DNA of 63,786 bases, from the NCBI GenBank assembly GCA_964460985.1, contig CAYWQX010000009.1, positions 1 through 63,786 of the forward strand, given 5' to 3'. This DNA comes from CAZABG01 sp964460985 (lineage in GTDB: Bacteria; Chlamydiota; Chlamydiia; Chlamydiales; Parachlamydiaceae). Made by a program: the position numbers and the translations under genes. This document shows, piece after piece, positions 8,883 to 16,941 of this stretch; within the stretch, counting starts at the first letter, position 1, and each line of letters begins with the position of its first letter. Under the pieces are notes generated by a model that saw only the letters and a list, made by a program, of their open reading frames with translations, made no database searches and had not been told where the DNA came from.

Positions 8883-9899
8883 TTAGACCCTCTGACTTTC
8901 AGCATCCGGAGAAAGATAAGGTTTCAGCTCAAGATGATATTCGGCAGAAAAGCTTAAGGCCACCTTTTCGGCAATACTATTTTTTGGGATAAGAGCAATC
9001 GCTGTATTGCAGTTCATCATCACAGCCTTAATGGCTGCAAACCTGAAGAGCCTTTTTTGCAAGCCCTGATTTCGATACGCAGGATGGGTATAGGCATTGA
9101 CAATGTAAAAAATAGAGTTCGCCTTTATTGCTGTCATGCAAGCAATTATATTTGAATCTTTTTCTATAATGAAGTGAATAAAGCGACGCTTGGCTTGAGC
9201 TGCATCGTATAAAAAAAAGGGTTTCATTTGAGGGTCTAAAGCAGTAATTGCAAAAGTGATTTCGTCAGAATTAAAGAGTTCTCTTACGATCAGTTGAACA
9301 TCTTTTTTAAGGGGGCGGATAGGTATTTTTTCAATTTCACGAGTATAGATTCTTAAGTTAGAGCCGGCCTTAAATCCCTTCTTTTGCAGCAATAGTTCAA
9401 TATCCGCTTCCCCCTCCGATTCCACATACCAGGTGAAAGGTAATTTAAGCGATTTATAAAAGCTCATCTCCTCTTGAATCTTCGGCAATGCAGGCACACT
9501 GTAATTGAACAAAATGCCATTTAAAGAGGGGTTTTGAGAATGAGTCACGCATTTCACGTAGTCTGGGGTCTCAACCACACTTCTTTCTGCATCAAATCCG
9601 CTAGCTGAAAAGCACCGGAAATAATCCATTAAATCTGCTCTTAGTCCAACGTCCAAACATTTAGACGCCTCAAGTTCATAACGCAAACTGATTAATAAAG
9701 CTCGTTGATCCGGATGGGTCGCATACAGAGAAAACCAGTGGGTCGAGATCTCATCAAAAAGAGCCGCTATTCTCACAACAAGAGGGTATTGAGTCTTTCC
9801 TGCTAATAGGAATCGAATTTCTCGGCCTTTATTGTCCGGATCTTTAATGGAGGTCAATAAATCATTTACCGTTCGAAAGGTATGGCAGATGGGTTCCAT
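8883..9899 (-). CDS. GNAT family N-acetyltransferase-like protein
   Basis: A 338-residue protein counted from the ATG at 9899; a longer form would use a TTG at 9941. The C-terminal domain carries a GNAT acetyl-CoA-binding pattern: beta-strand 'FYIVNAYTHP', then 'YRNQGLQKRLFRFAA', and the following strand 'NTAIALIPKNS'. The N-terminal 150 residues are less clear and may be a degenerate first GNAT domain. It ends 2 bp before the start of the related 287-residue gene and begins 93 bp downstream of the MTHFR-like gene, so it may be in the same transcript as the methyl-cycle genes. The substrate cannot be told from the sequence. Confidence 0.72.
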   Translation of the reverse strand: MEPICHTFRTVNDLLTSIKDPDNKGREIRFLLAGKTQYPLVVRIAALFDEISTHWFSLYATHPDQRALLISLRYELEASKCLDVGLRADLMDYFRCFSASGFDAERSVVETPDYVKCVTHSQNPSLNGILFNYSVPALPKIQEEMSFYKSLKLPFTWYVESEGEADIELLLQKKGFKAGSNLRIYTREIEKIPIRPLKKDVQLIVRELFNSDEITFAITALDPQMKPFFLYDAAQAKRRFIHFIIEKDSNIIACMTAIKANSIFYIVNAYTHPAYRNQGLQKRLFRFAAIKAVMMNCNTAIALIPKNSIAEKVALSFSAEYHLELKPYLSPDAESQRV

Positions 9900-9992
9900 C
9901 TTTTGAATTTTACAATAAATGCCCTTATTCTGGCGCTGCAAGACATTTTTTGGATAAATTCTTCATTGTAAAGACTCTAGTAAAAATTAAAT

Positions 9993-10835
9993 TCAAATAT
10001 GGGCGATTCGATCTTTGAGTTTTTGATAGAGATTCCGGGAGGCCTCTAAGTTGTGATAGGTGAGGGGTTCTACATTAAAGCCTATGTCTTGCTTCGTGTT
10101 TTTTAGAAAGAAAAAGATGTCGTCGAGAAGAGCGTCCATTACCAAGATCGAATTTCTCTCTAAATCCTCCTTGAAAAGCGCCTCGGTTTTTTGAGGTACA
10201 TGGGCCCCTAACCATTTAACAAGATCGACATCTTGGGGTTTTGTGGGATAGGCGAGAGAAAGATAAAGAGGGATATTCTTCACATGGCGTAAAAGATTTT
10301 CCATTTTCTCTGTGTCAAAAATAATTTGAGAGAGAAAAAAGTCAATGCCGGCCTCTATTTTTTTCTGAATCCGCTCCTCTTCCAAATCCCGTTCAAAGAT
10401 CGTAATCCCGCCAAGTCTGATTGTTGGGTAGCGCTCTTTAACAAACTGAGCTGCCTCGCATACAGTATAGCCCGGATAGTCTGCATCGGTTCTATCCCCT
10501 CCGACCAAGACAAGATGGTGAATACCTAGATTATAAGCTCTCTCCATCCAATCTCTAAAATGGACTTTCGATTCTATCACACTTATCTTGCATGGAACCA
10601 AGACCAGATCCGGTTTTTGCTTTTTTAAAAGAGCTATAAATTCGAGATGATCCATTTTTGGAACAAACTGGTGAGTTTTAGTGGGATCTCTCGTCTCTTC
10701 AATGATTTGAGGGACGGTGACAGTGAGGATTTTTTCCTCATCCAGGATTTGGCAAGCCTCAAGGAGATATTGCTTTGACTTTTTTTCATCCCAGTGAAGA
10801 GGAGGAGGAATCAGTTCAAAGATAATTTTTTCCAT
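9993..10835 (-). CDS. Methylenetetrahydrofolate reductase-like protein
   Basis: A 280-residue TIM-barrel protein of the MetF/MTHFR family. Visible features are the N-terminal 'FELIPP' segment, whose Glu corresponds to the catalytic Glu of MetF, and a 'LVLVGGDRTD' stretch at the flavin-binding position where classical MetF has RGD. Further on is 'GGITIF...' followed by 'FFLSQIIFD', the usual F-x-x-T/S-Q barrel strand. It starts at the base after metK and belongs to the methyl-cycle operon. The likely role is to make 5-methyl-tetrahydrofolate for methionine synthesis; the GGD variant and short length leave room for another folate or C1 role. Confidence 0.75.
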   Translation of the reverse strand: MEKIIFELIPPPLHWDEKKSKQYLLEACQILDEEKILTVTVPQIIEETRDPTKTHQFVPKMDHLEFIALLKKQKPDLVLVPCKISVIESKVHFRDWMERAYNLGIHHLVLVGGDRTDADYPGYTVCEAAQFVKERYPTIRLGGITIFERDLEEERIQKKIEAGIDFFLSQIIFDTEKMENLLRHVKNIPLYLSLAYPTKPQDVDLVKWLGAHVPQKTEALFKEDLERNSILVMDALLDDIFFFLKNTKQDIGFNVEPLTYHNLEASRNLYQKLKDRIAHI

Positions 10836-11990
10836 CTAATTAATCTCTTTAAGGAGTGCCTCTACGCGGTCGGTCTTCTCCCAAGTCATCTCCGGTTCAT
10901 TTCTCCCAAAATGGCCTCCGAAGGCAGTAGGAAGATAGATCGGCCGTCTTAAATCGAGCATATCGATCATCCCTTTAGGAGAGAGATTGAAGACTTGAGG
11001 GATCGCCTCTGCTATTTTAAATTCAGGCACTTTACAGGTTCCAAAAGTGTCCACTTTTATAGATATAGGGTGGGAGATGCCGATGGCATAGGAGATTTGG
11101 ATTTCAACTCTGTCTGCCAAGCCTGAAGCTACAATATTTTTGGCAGCGTAGCGTGCGGCTAAGGCCGCTGATCGATCGACTTTGGTCGGATCTTTACCTG
11201 AAAAAGCTCCTCCGCCATGCCTGCCCATGCCGCCATAGGTATCTACGATAATTTTTCGTCCTGTAAGGCCGCAGTCTCCATTAGGGCCTCCAACTACAAA
11301 GCGTCCTGTTGGATTGATGTAGAAGAGCGTTTTATCGTCGATCAAATGCTTGGGAGCAATTCGGTCCACTAACTGTCTCATATCGTGTCTGATCGTATCT
11401 TGGCTTACATCCGGGTTATGCTGCGTCGAGATAACGATCGTATGGATTCGAACAGGAATATTGTTTTCGTTATACTCGATTGTAACCTGCGCTTTACCGT
11501 CGGGTCTTAAATACTTTAAGGTGCCTGAATTTCTGAGCCGTTTTAGCTCTCTTACGATGCGGTGGGCGAGCATAATAGGAAGGGGCATGAGCTCCTCAGT
11601 TTCGTGAGAGGCGTAACCAAACATGATCCCCTGGTCGCCTGCTCCCAATTCTTTATTTTCTTTTTCATTCACACCCATCGCGATATCAGGAGATTGTTTA
11701 TTGAAAGAGGTTAAAATGCCGCAGCCGCGGAAATCGAATCCAAGGTCGCTATCCGTATAGCCGATTCGTTTGACCGTCTCTCTTGCGATTTCTGAGAAAT
11801 TGGCGGAGGAGGTGGTTGTGATTTCTCCTGACAAAACGATGAGACCAGTAGTCACTAACGTCTCGCAGGCCACACGCGCTAAGGGATCGTCTTTTATGCA
11901 GGCATCAAGAATGGCATCAGAAATTTGATCGGCTACTTTATCGGGGTGTCCTTCACAGACCGATTCGGAGGTAAAGAGATAGTTCGGCAT
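10836..11990 (-). CDS. metK: S-adenosylmethionine synthetase
   Basis: A 384-residue enzyme that makes S-adenosylmethionine from methionine and ATP, the usual length of MetK. The signature blocks are the N-terminal 'GHPDKVADQISDAILDA', the hexapeptide 'GAGDQG' and the P-loop-like 'GGGAFSGKDPTKVDRSA'. Its start codon overlaps the stop of the MetE-catalytic-domain gene by one base, so translation is likely coupled. Classical Chlamydia are known to lack metK and import SAM, so this gene fits an environmental chlamydia-like host with more of its own metabolism. Confidence 0.97.
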   Translation of the reverse strand: MPNYLFTSESVCEGHPDKVADQISDAILDACIKDDPLARVACETLVTTGLIVLSGEITTTSSANFSEIARETVKRIGYTDSDLGFDFRGCGILTSFNKQSPDIAMGVNEKENKELGAGDQGIMFGYASHETEELMPLPIMLAHRIVRELKRLRNSGTLKYLRPDGKAQVTIEYNENNIPVRIHTIVISTQHNPDVSQDTIRHDMRQLVDRIAPKHLIDDKTLFYINPTGRFVVGGPNGDCGLTGRKIIVDTYGGMGRHGGGAFSGKDPTKVDRSAALAARYAAKNIVASGLADRVEIQISYAIGISHPISIKVDTFGTCKVPEFKIAEAIPQVFNLSPKGMIDMLDLRRPIYLPTAFGGHFGRNEPEMTWEKTDRVEALLKEIN

Positions 11991-13117
11991 CAGAGTTCCT
12001 TTTTGGCAAGTTCAAGTCCTTTCACCAGGTTTTGCAGTTTTTGGAAAGAGATGTCCCAGCTTCTAGTTCTTAGACCGCAGTCGGAAGCTATATAGAGTCT
12101 CTTAGGGTCTTGAATAATTGAGTTGGCATAGAGGATTCGATCCCTGACGAGCTCCGGAGATTCGATAAAATCGGTATGCACATCAATTACTCCAAGTCCA
12201 ATTTTAAAGGAGGTGGGTTTTAAAAGCTTTAACGTCTCGTAGCCTACTCGATCTTTTCCGGTGGAATCGCGGTTTGCATATTCAAAGTGAATCTCATCGA
12301 TGATGCCTTCCAATTTTCTTAAATCGGGAAAGAGGCGGCTATAGTCAGAAAAGCAGATATGCAGGACAAAAAATGCTTTTCCTTTCAGATCCCCCACACT
12401 TAAAGTAATCGCATCGATCAGCTCCTGGGTTTCATCTCGTTTGGTGGCAGCGGCCGGCTCATCGATCTGTAAGTGAGTAGCTCCCGCTTCAATCAATGCT
12501 TTCAGATTAGGATAAAGGATATTTTTGGACACATCCTGGATAAACTGCCGTCTCATAGCCAAAGAATCCGTTCGAACGGATTCCATGCCGGGAATGGCAG
12601 CTTTCATGTAATACTCGTCATAAGACCAGTCCACTAAAGTATAGGAGCCTGTTAAGGGGATTTTGACCTGTTTTTTAGCTTTTGCTTGAATCGCTTTGAA
12701 CTCTTTTACATGGTAGGGTTCTATCAGTTGAGGCTCACTGATACAGGATGCTTTTTTGTAATATTTGTTATCAAAGCTCCTCACGTGCCCATGAAATTTA
12801 AATCCTTGCATATGCTGCACGGCATACTCATACATTTCAACCCGTCTTTCTTCTCCATCCCATACCCAGTCAAGACCGGCCTCTTCTTGCAGCCTGATTC
12901 CATAATAGGAAGAAAAATCGATGATGGCGGCCTTTTCATCCGCTGTGAAATGAATCCGTTTGGATAAAAGCTTATGTAGCTCTTCCCATTCAGGGATCAG
13001 AAGTTTTTTCCCCCAGAATTTAGCCTCTTCCAAGTCGGAATCGGTAAGCGGCTTTCCTGTAAAAGGTTTCACTCTCCAGGAGGGTTTTGCAAGCGATCCG
13101 ACTTCGTGGCTGATCAT
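11990..13117 (-). CDS. Core MetE: cobalamin-independent methionine synthase catalytic domain
   Basis: A 375-residue stand-alone version of the C-terminal catalytic barrel of MetE. The four zinc ligands known from MetE appear to be present: His253 and Cys255 (LHICF), Glu279 (HFEYANR) and Cys347 (ASDCGLRTR). The homocysteine-binding 'QIDEPA' (Asp219, Glu220) is also there. Full MetE is about 750 residues in two fused barrels, but here a separate 294-residue N-barrel-like gene lies immediately upstream with a 4-bp overlap. With an MTHFR-like protein, MetK and AhcY in the same operon, the likely reaction is methyl transfer to homocysteine. The methyl donor (polyglutamyl methyl-folate or another carrier) cannot be read from the sequence. 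Confidence 0.85.
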   Translation of the reverse strand: MISHEVGSLAKPSWRVKPFTGKPLTDSDLEEAKFWGKKLLIPEWEELHKLLSKRIHFTADEKAAIIDFSSYYGIRLQEEAGLDWVWDGEERRVEMYEYAVQHMQGFKFHGHVRSFDNKYYKKASCISEPQLIEPYHVKEFKAIQAKAKKQVKIPLTGSYTLVDWSYDEYYMKAAIPGMESVRTDSLAMRRQFIQDVSKNILYPNLKALIEAGATHLQIDEPAAATKRDETQELIDAITLSVGDLKGKAFFVLHICFSDYSRLFPDLRKLEGIIDEIHFEYANRDSTGKDRVGYETLKLLKPTSFKIGLGVIDVHTDFIESPELVRDRILYANSIIQDPKRLYIASDCGLRTRSWDISFQKLQNLVKGLELAKKEL

Positions 13118-13998
13118 TTTAAAAAATTCCTCATGTTGCGCACTTTTTGATCCATGATGTTCCGGGGAAGATATTCAGGAGGTCCATTTGGAATGACGAC
13201 GAAATGCTCGATTTTATCTTTCATCATTTTTTGAAAAGTCTTGATACTAGACTCACTTTCAAGAAGAGTGGAAGCGGTGTTTATCAATCCGGCTAGAAGA
13301 ATTTTATCCTTTGGAAAATCGGGCATGATCGAATCGATTGAATTGGAATAAAAATCGATGCCGATCCCATCGGTTTTTAAATTTCTTAAATAAATCATTT
13401 CTTGGGTAAGGCGGCCTGTAGTGGTAATGAAAATAGGATTATTCGAACTGTTTTTAATAATCTCTAGTAGCTTTTCGCCTAACTTTTTAGAATCTTCGTC
13501 TACATTAGATTGAAGACAAGGTTCATAAAAAACAAGCGCTCGATTTTTATCGTAACTCAACAAATGAAGAGCTAAATTGCTTAAAAGACTCACGATTTCT
13601 TGCGAAGAAATTCCAACCGAAAATTTTTTGAAAGTAAACAAGAAGGGGAGGGTAATTAATTCGGAGTTGTCAAAATAACGATTGATAGCGGAATAGTTTA
13701 ATTTAATCGATGAGGGAGCTTGAAGTTCTCTCCAAAAAGTATTGGTCTCTAAAAAACGGGTGAGAGGGCCTGTTTTGGCTCCTTCAATAAGATGGCAAAA
13801 AGGCCTCATGAGATCTTGCCATCCAAAAAAACCGCTTGTTTTGTAAGAGAAACCTTTTTGCAGATCTAACAGATCTTCCCGGTCTATTCTGAAGGCGTCT
13901 TGAACTTCTTTTTCAGTGATCCGGCCCCGATCATAATCCCTTGTGGCTTGAATCAGTTTTTCCGAACGGGGATATTGTCCAGGGAGTAATAAAGGCAT
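13114..13998 (-). CDS. MetE N-terminal-domain-like protein (UROD/MetE superfamily barrel)
   Basis: A 294-residue protein resembling the N-terminal barrel of MetE. It has a start region 'LLPGQYPRSEKLIQATRDYDRG' followed by a D-A-F-x-I-D-x-E-D-L-L-D-L-Q helix, a 'GWQDLMRPF' segment, and late 'FVVIPNGPPEYLPR' and 'DQKVRNM' pieces matching the end of such barrels. In full-length MetE this half helps bind methyl-folate but does not hold the zinc. It overlaps the catalytic-domain gene by 4 bp (ATGA) and begins at the base after the ahcY stop. The two products probably act together as a split methionine synthase; that is inference from sequence and adjacency. Confidence 0.7.
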   Translation of the reverse strand: MPLLLPGQYPRSEKLIQATRDYDRGRITEKEVQDAFRIDREDLLDLQKGFSYKTSGFFGWQDLMRPFCHLIEGAKTGPLTRFLETNTFWRELQAPSSIKLNYSAINRYFDNSELITLPFLFTFKKFSVGISSQEIVSLLSNLALHLLSYDKNRALVFYEPCLQSNVDEDSKKLGEKLLEIIKNSSNNPIFITTTGRLTQEMIYLRNLKTDGIGIDFYSNSIDSIMPDFPKDKILLAGLINTASTLLESESSIKTFQKMMKDKIEHFVVIPNGPPEYLPRNIMDQKVRNMRNFLK

Positions 13999-15330
13999 CT
14001 AGTACCTATAGTGGTCTGATTTATAAGGTCCCTTTACAGGAACATTTAGATAATGGGCCTGCTCTTTTGTAAGTTCGGTTAAATGAACGCCTAGTTTATC
14101 AAGATGAAGCCTTGCCACTTTTTCATCCAGCTCGCGGGGAAGGCGCATCACATCAATCGGCAGTTTATCACGGTTTGTCCACAGTTCAATCTGGGCTAAC
14201 ACTTGATTGGAAAAAGAATTCGACATCACAAAGGAAGGGTGCCCATGGGCACATCCTAGATTGACCAGTCTCCCTTCAGCAAGCACAATTAAAGTTTTAC
14301 CGGTATTCTCCCAAACGTATTGATCGACTTGCGGCTGAACCGAGATTTTTTTGATATGAGGCTGAAGGTTTAGCCAGGCAATATCGATCTCGTAATCAAA
14401 ATGGCCGATATTGCAAACGATCGCCCCATCTTTCATTTTTTCTAGATGCTTCCCTTGGATGACGTGAATGCATCCGGTAGCCGTTACAAAAATATCTGCG
14501 ATGGGGGCAGCTTCCTCTAGGGTGACAACCTGGTAGCCATGCATCGCGGCTTGATAAGCATTGATCGGATCGATTTCGCTCACAAGAACCCGGGCTCCGA
14601 GAGTTGAAAAAGCCTCGGCCGATCCTTTCCCGACATCGCCGTAACCCGCTACAAACACGGTTTTTCCGGCAATCATGACGTCGGTTGCTCTTTTGATGCC
14701 GTCAATCAGCGATTCTCTACAGCCATAGTAGTTATCGAATTTAGATTTGGTGACCGAATCATTGACATTGATGCAGGGGACTTTCAGCTCCTTTTTCTGA
14801 AGCTTTCTCATCAGGTTATGCACCCCTGTGGTCGTCTCTTCGCTGATTCCCTTAATCCCATTAAGAAGTTCGGGGGCTTTGTCATGGACGTAATTGGTTA
14901 AATCGCCTCCATCATCCAAAATCATGTTCAGAGGGCCCTCTTCAAAGTAAAGAGTCTGTTGGATGCACCAATAGTACTCCTCTTCCGTCTCGCCCTTCCA
15001 TGCAAAGACAGGAATGCCCGCTTGAGCAATAGCTGCCGCTGCATTATCTTGCGTTGAAAAAATATTACAGGAAGACCATCTGACTTGAGCGCCAAGTTCA
15101 ATCAAGGTTTCGATCAGAACCGCCGTTTGTACGGTCATGTGAAGGCATCCGGCAATCCGCGCCCCCCTTAAAGGCTTGAGAGGGCTGAATTCTTTACGGA
15201 TCGCCATAAGGCCGGGCATCTCTTTTTCGGCGATTTCAATCTCTTTTCTTCCCCAGGAAGCCAGCTCTTCGCCTCGGCCTTGATTCACATCTAAATCGTG
15301 GATGATGCGGTAGTCTTTTGACCTCTTCAT
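13999..15330 (-). CDS. ahcY: S-adenosylhomocysteine hydrolase
   Basis: An enzyme that reversibly splits S-adenosylhomocysteine into adenosine and homocysteine, clearing the product of SAM-dependent methylation and feeding homocysteine to the MetE genes downstream. From ATG 15330 it has 443 residues, close to the bacterial norm. An in-frame start at 15408 would run into the divergent hemC gene and add 26 residues with no family match. Motifs: substrate pocket 'GCLHMTVQTAVLIETL', 'NVNDSVTKSKFDN', the NAD-binding 'VAGYGDVGKGSA', and the C-terminal 'KSDHYRY' that closes over NAD. It is first in the minus-strand methyl-cycle operon and shares a 50-bp AT-rich divergent region with hemC. Confidence 0.96.
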   Translation of the reverse strand: MKRSKDYRIIHDLDVNQGRGEELASWGRKEIEIAEKEMPGLMAIRKEFSPLKPLRGARIAGCLHMTVQTAVLIETLIELGAQVRWSSCNIFSTQDNAAAAIAQAGIPVFAWKGETEEEYYWCIQQTLYFEEGPLNMILDDGGDLTNYVHDKAPELLNGIKGISEETTTGVHNLMRKLQKKELKVPCINVNDSVTKSKFDNYYGCRESLIDGIKRATDVMIAGKTVFVAGYGDVGKGSAEAFSTLGARVLVSEIDPINAYQAAMHGYQVVTLEEAAPIADIFVTATGCIHVIQGKHLEKMKDGAIVCNIGHFDYEIDIAWLNLQPHIKKISVQPQVDQYVWENTGKTLIVLAEGRLVNLGCAHGHPSFVMSNSFSNQVLAQIELWTNRDKLPIDVMRLPRELDEKVARLHLDKLGVHLTELTKEQAHYLNVPVKGPYKSDHYRY

Positions 15331-15380
15331 ACTTTTGAAATTTATATAATTAATATTAAAAACCCTATATAAATTCTCCC

Positions 15381-16283
15381 ATGGGAAATATCGTTCGCCT
15401 TGGAACAAGAGGCTCTCAACTAGCTCTTAAACAAACTCAAATCGTAAAAGCTGAGCTTATTGCAAAAATTCCTGACCTTGAGATTGAAGTCATGGAAATC
15501 AAGACAAGCGGGGATTTGGATCAGACTCGCCCCTTGCATGAAATAGGGGGTAAAGGGGTCTTTATTAAGGAGATTGAGCAAGCTCTTGAGGATCAGGAGA
15601 TTGATATTGCCATCCATAGCTTGAAAGATATCACCTCGGAGATACTTCCCTCTTTAGAGCTGAGCGGATTTTTAAAAGCCGAATCGTGCCGGGATGTTTT
15701 AATTCTACATCCTAAGTATAAGTCCCTTCCCTCAAATGCCGTGATAGCAACCGGAAGCCAAAGAAGGCGGGCGCTTTTGAAAAGGCTTTATCCCGATATC
15801 CAATTCACTGAAATTAGAGGCAATGTCCCGACACGCATAAAAAAGCTTGATCAGGGAAATTTTGATGCGCTCGTCCTCTCGGAAGCGGGCCTTATAAGAC
15901 TTGATCTCACAGATCGCATATCAAAAAGATTTACGGCCGAGGAGTTTTGCCCGGCCCCGGGACAGGGGGTCATTGTACTTCAAACGAGAAAAAGCGATGC
16001 CTACTCGCATCATTTAGCTTCAAAAGTAAATCACAAAGAGCAAGAGAAGAGATCGCTTGCAGAACTTACTTTTTTAAAAAAAGTAGGTTTTGATTGCCAA
16101 ATTCCATTAGGCATTTTTGTAGATCGTGAGAGGGATGGAAATTTTTCGCTTCAAGCGTTTCTTTCAAATGGGGCGATGACAAATTATATCGAGCAAAAAA
16201 TTGTCTTTGATCCAAGAGAAGGGGTTCAACCTATTTTAGACCTAGCCGACATCTTTTTAGAATGGAGAGAGATGAATGGGTAG
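15381..16283 (+). CDS. hemC: Porphobilinogen deaminase (hydroxymethylbilane synthase)
   Basis: A 300-residue enzyme that condenses four porphobilinogens into hydroxymethylbilane. It carries the catalytic Asp83 (HSLKDI), the Arg-rich substrate-binding segments (TGSQRRRALL, 'EIRGNVPTR') and the dipyrromethane-cofactor cysteine Cys239 (FDCQIPLG). No clear Shine-Dalgarno precedes ATG 15381. A TATATA sits at 15366-15371, so the mRNA may be nearly leaderless. It is the first gene of the heme operon and overlaps hemD by 8 bp. Confidence 0.96.
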   Translation: MGNIVRLGTRGSQLALKQTQIVKAELIAKIPDLEIEVMEIKTSGDLDQTRPLHEIGGKGVFIKEIEQALEDQEIDIAIHSLKDITSEILPSLELSGFLKAESCRDVLILHPKYKSLPSNAVIATGSQRRRALLKRLYPDIQFTEIRGNVPTRIKKLDQGNFDALVLSEAGLIRLDLTDRISKRFTAEEFCPAPGQGVIVLQTRKSDAYSHHLASKVNHKEQEKRSLAELTFLKKVGFDCQIPLGIFVDRERDGNFSLQAFLSNGAMTNYIEQKIVFDPREGVQPILDLADIFLEWREMNG

Positions 16284-16941
16284 GGTTGTCATTTTAAAAT
16301 CCTTATCCCAAGCGGAAAAAGCGCATTTTGAAGCTTTAAAAATAAACTATGTGGAATTTCCCCTGATTGAAATCCGACCGATCAAAGAGAATCTTCAGAA
16401 GTTGACGCAAGACTTTTTAAGACCTTTTAAGACCCTTCTTTTTACGAGCCAAAAAAGTGTGGATCTATTTTTTTTAGAGGAGAGAAAAATTCAAGATAAG
16501 AAAATTGGCGCCGTAGGTCCTCTCACGAAAAAAGCTTTGGAGATGAAAGGGGTAAGAGATATTATTTTGCCTCCAAAATACGAGGCCTCCTCCCTTTTTA
16601 AAATGGAGTGGGAACCTTTAGTTTTGTATCCTTCGGCCAGCAAAGTTTCTGTGCCTCCGCCGAAATCATTTTTTACTCTTCCGATCTATGATAATGTAGA
16701 ACCTAAAAATTTAAATTTCTCTATCAAAGAGAATGATTCGGTTTTTTTTACAAGCCAATCTCAAGTTGAGCGATTTTTTAATAGCTCGCTATATCAAGGG
16801 GAGAATATTATCTCTTTTTGCATTGGAGACAAGACGGCCGAAGCTGTAACCCCTTATATGCGAAAAAGGGTTCATGTCGCGAAGGAAAAATCGCTTGTTT
16901 CCATGCTGGATTGTTTAATCGCTGATGAAGGAAGAATATGA
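16276..16941 (+). CDS. hemD: Uroporphyrinogen-III synthase (divergent)
   Basis: A 221-residue protein placed between hemC and hemL, the usual place for HemD. This family is poorly conserved, but the pattern fits: an N-terminal 'VVILKS' strand, 'LLFTSQKSVDLFF' (the F-T-S-x-x-x-V-x-x-F signature), 'IGAVGPLTKKAL' and a second 'VFFTSQSQVERFF' followed by 'FCIGDKTAEAV'. These repeats are typical of the two-domain HemD fold that cyclises hydroxymethylbilane with D-ring inversion. It overlaps both neighbours (8 bp and 4 bp). Confidence rests as much on context as on motifs. Confidence 0.85.
   Translation: MGRVVILKSLSQAEKAHFEALKINYVEFPLIEIRPIKENLQKLTQDFLRPFKTLLFTSQKSVDLFFLEERKIQDKKIGAVGPLTKKALEMKGVRDIILPPKYEASSLFKMEWEPLVLYPSASKVSVPPPKSFFTLPIYDNVEPKNLNFSIKENDSVFFTSQSQVERFFNSSLYQGENIISFCIGDKTAEAVTPYMRKRVHVAKEKSLVSMLDCLIADEGRI

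Noticed and set aside
13114..13117. Frameshift that splits one full-length metE
   Set aside because: The two genes overlap by ATGA in different frames, and each begins with its own barrel-start region (P-x-S/H-x-E style), so they look like two separate genes rather than one broken gene.
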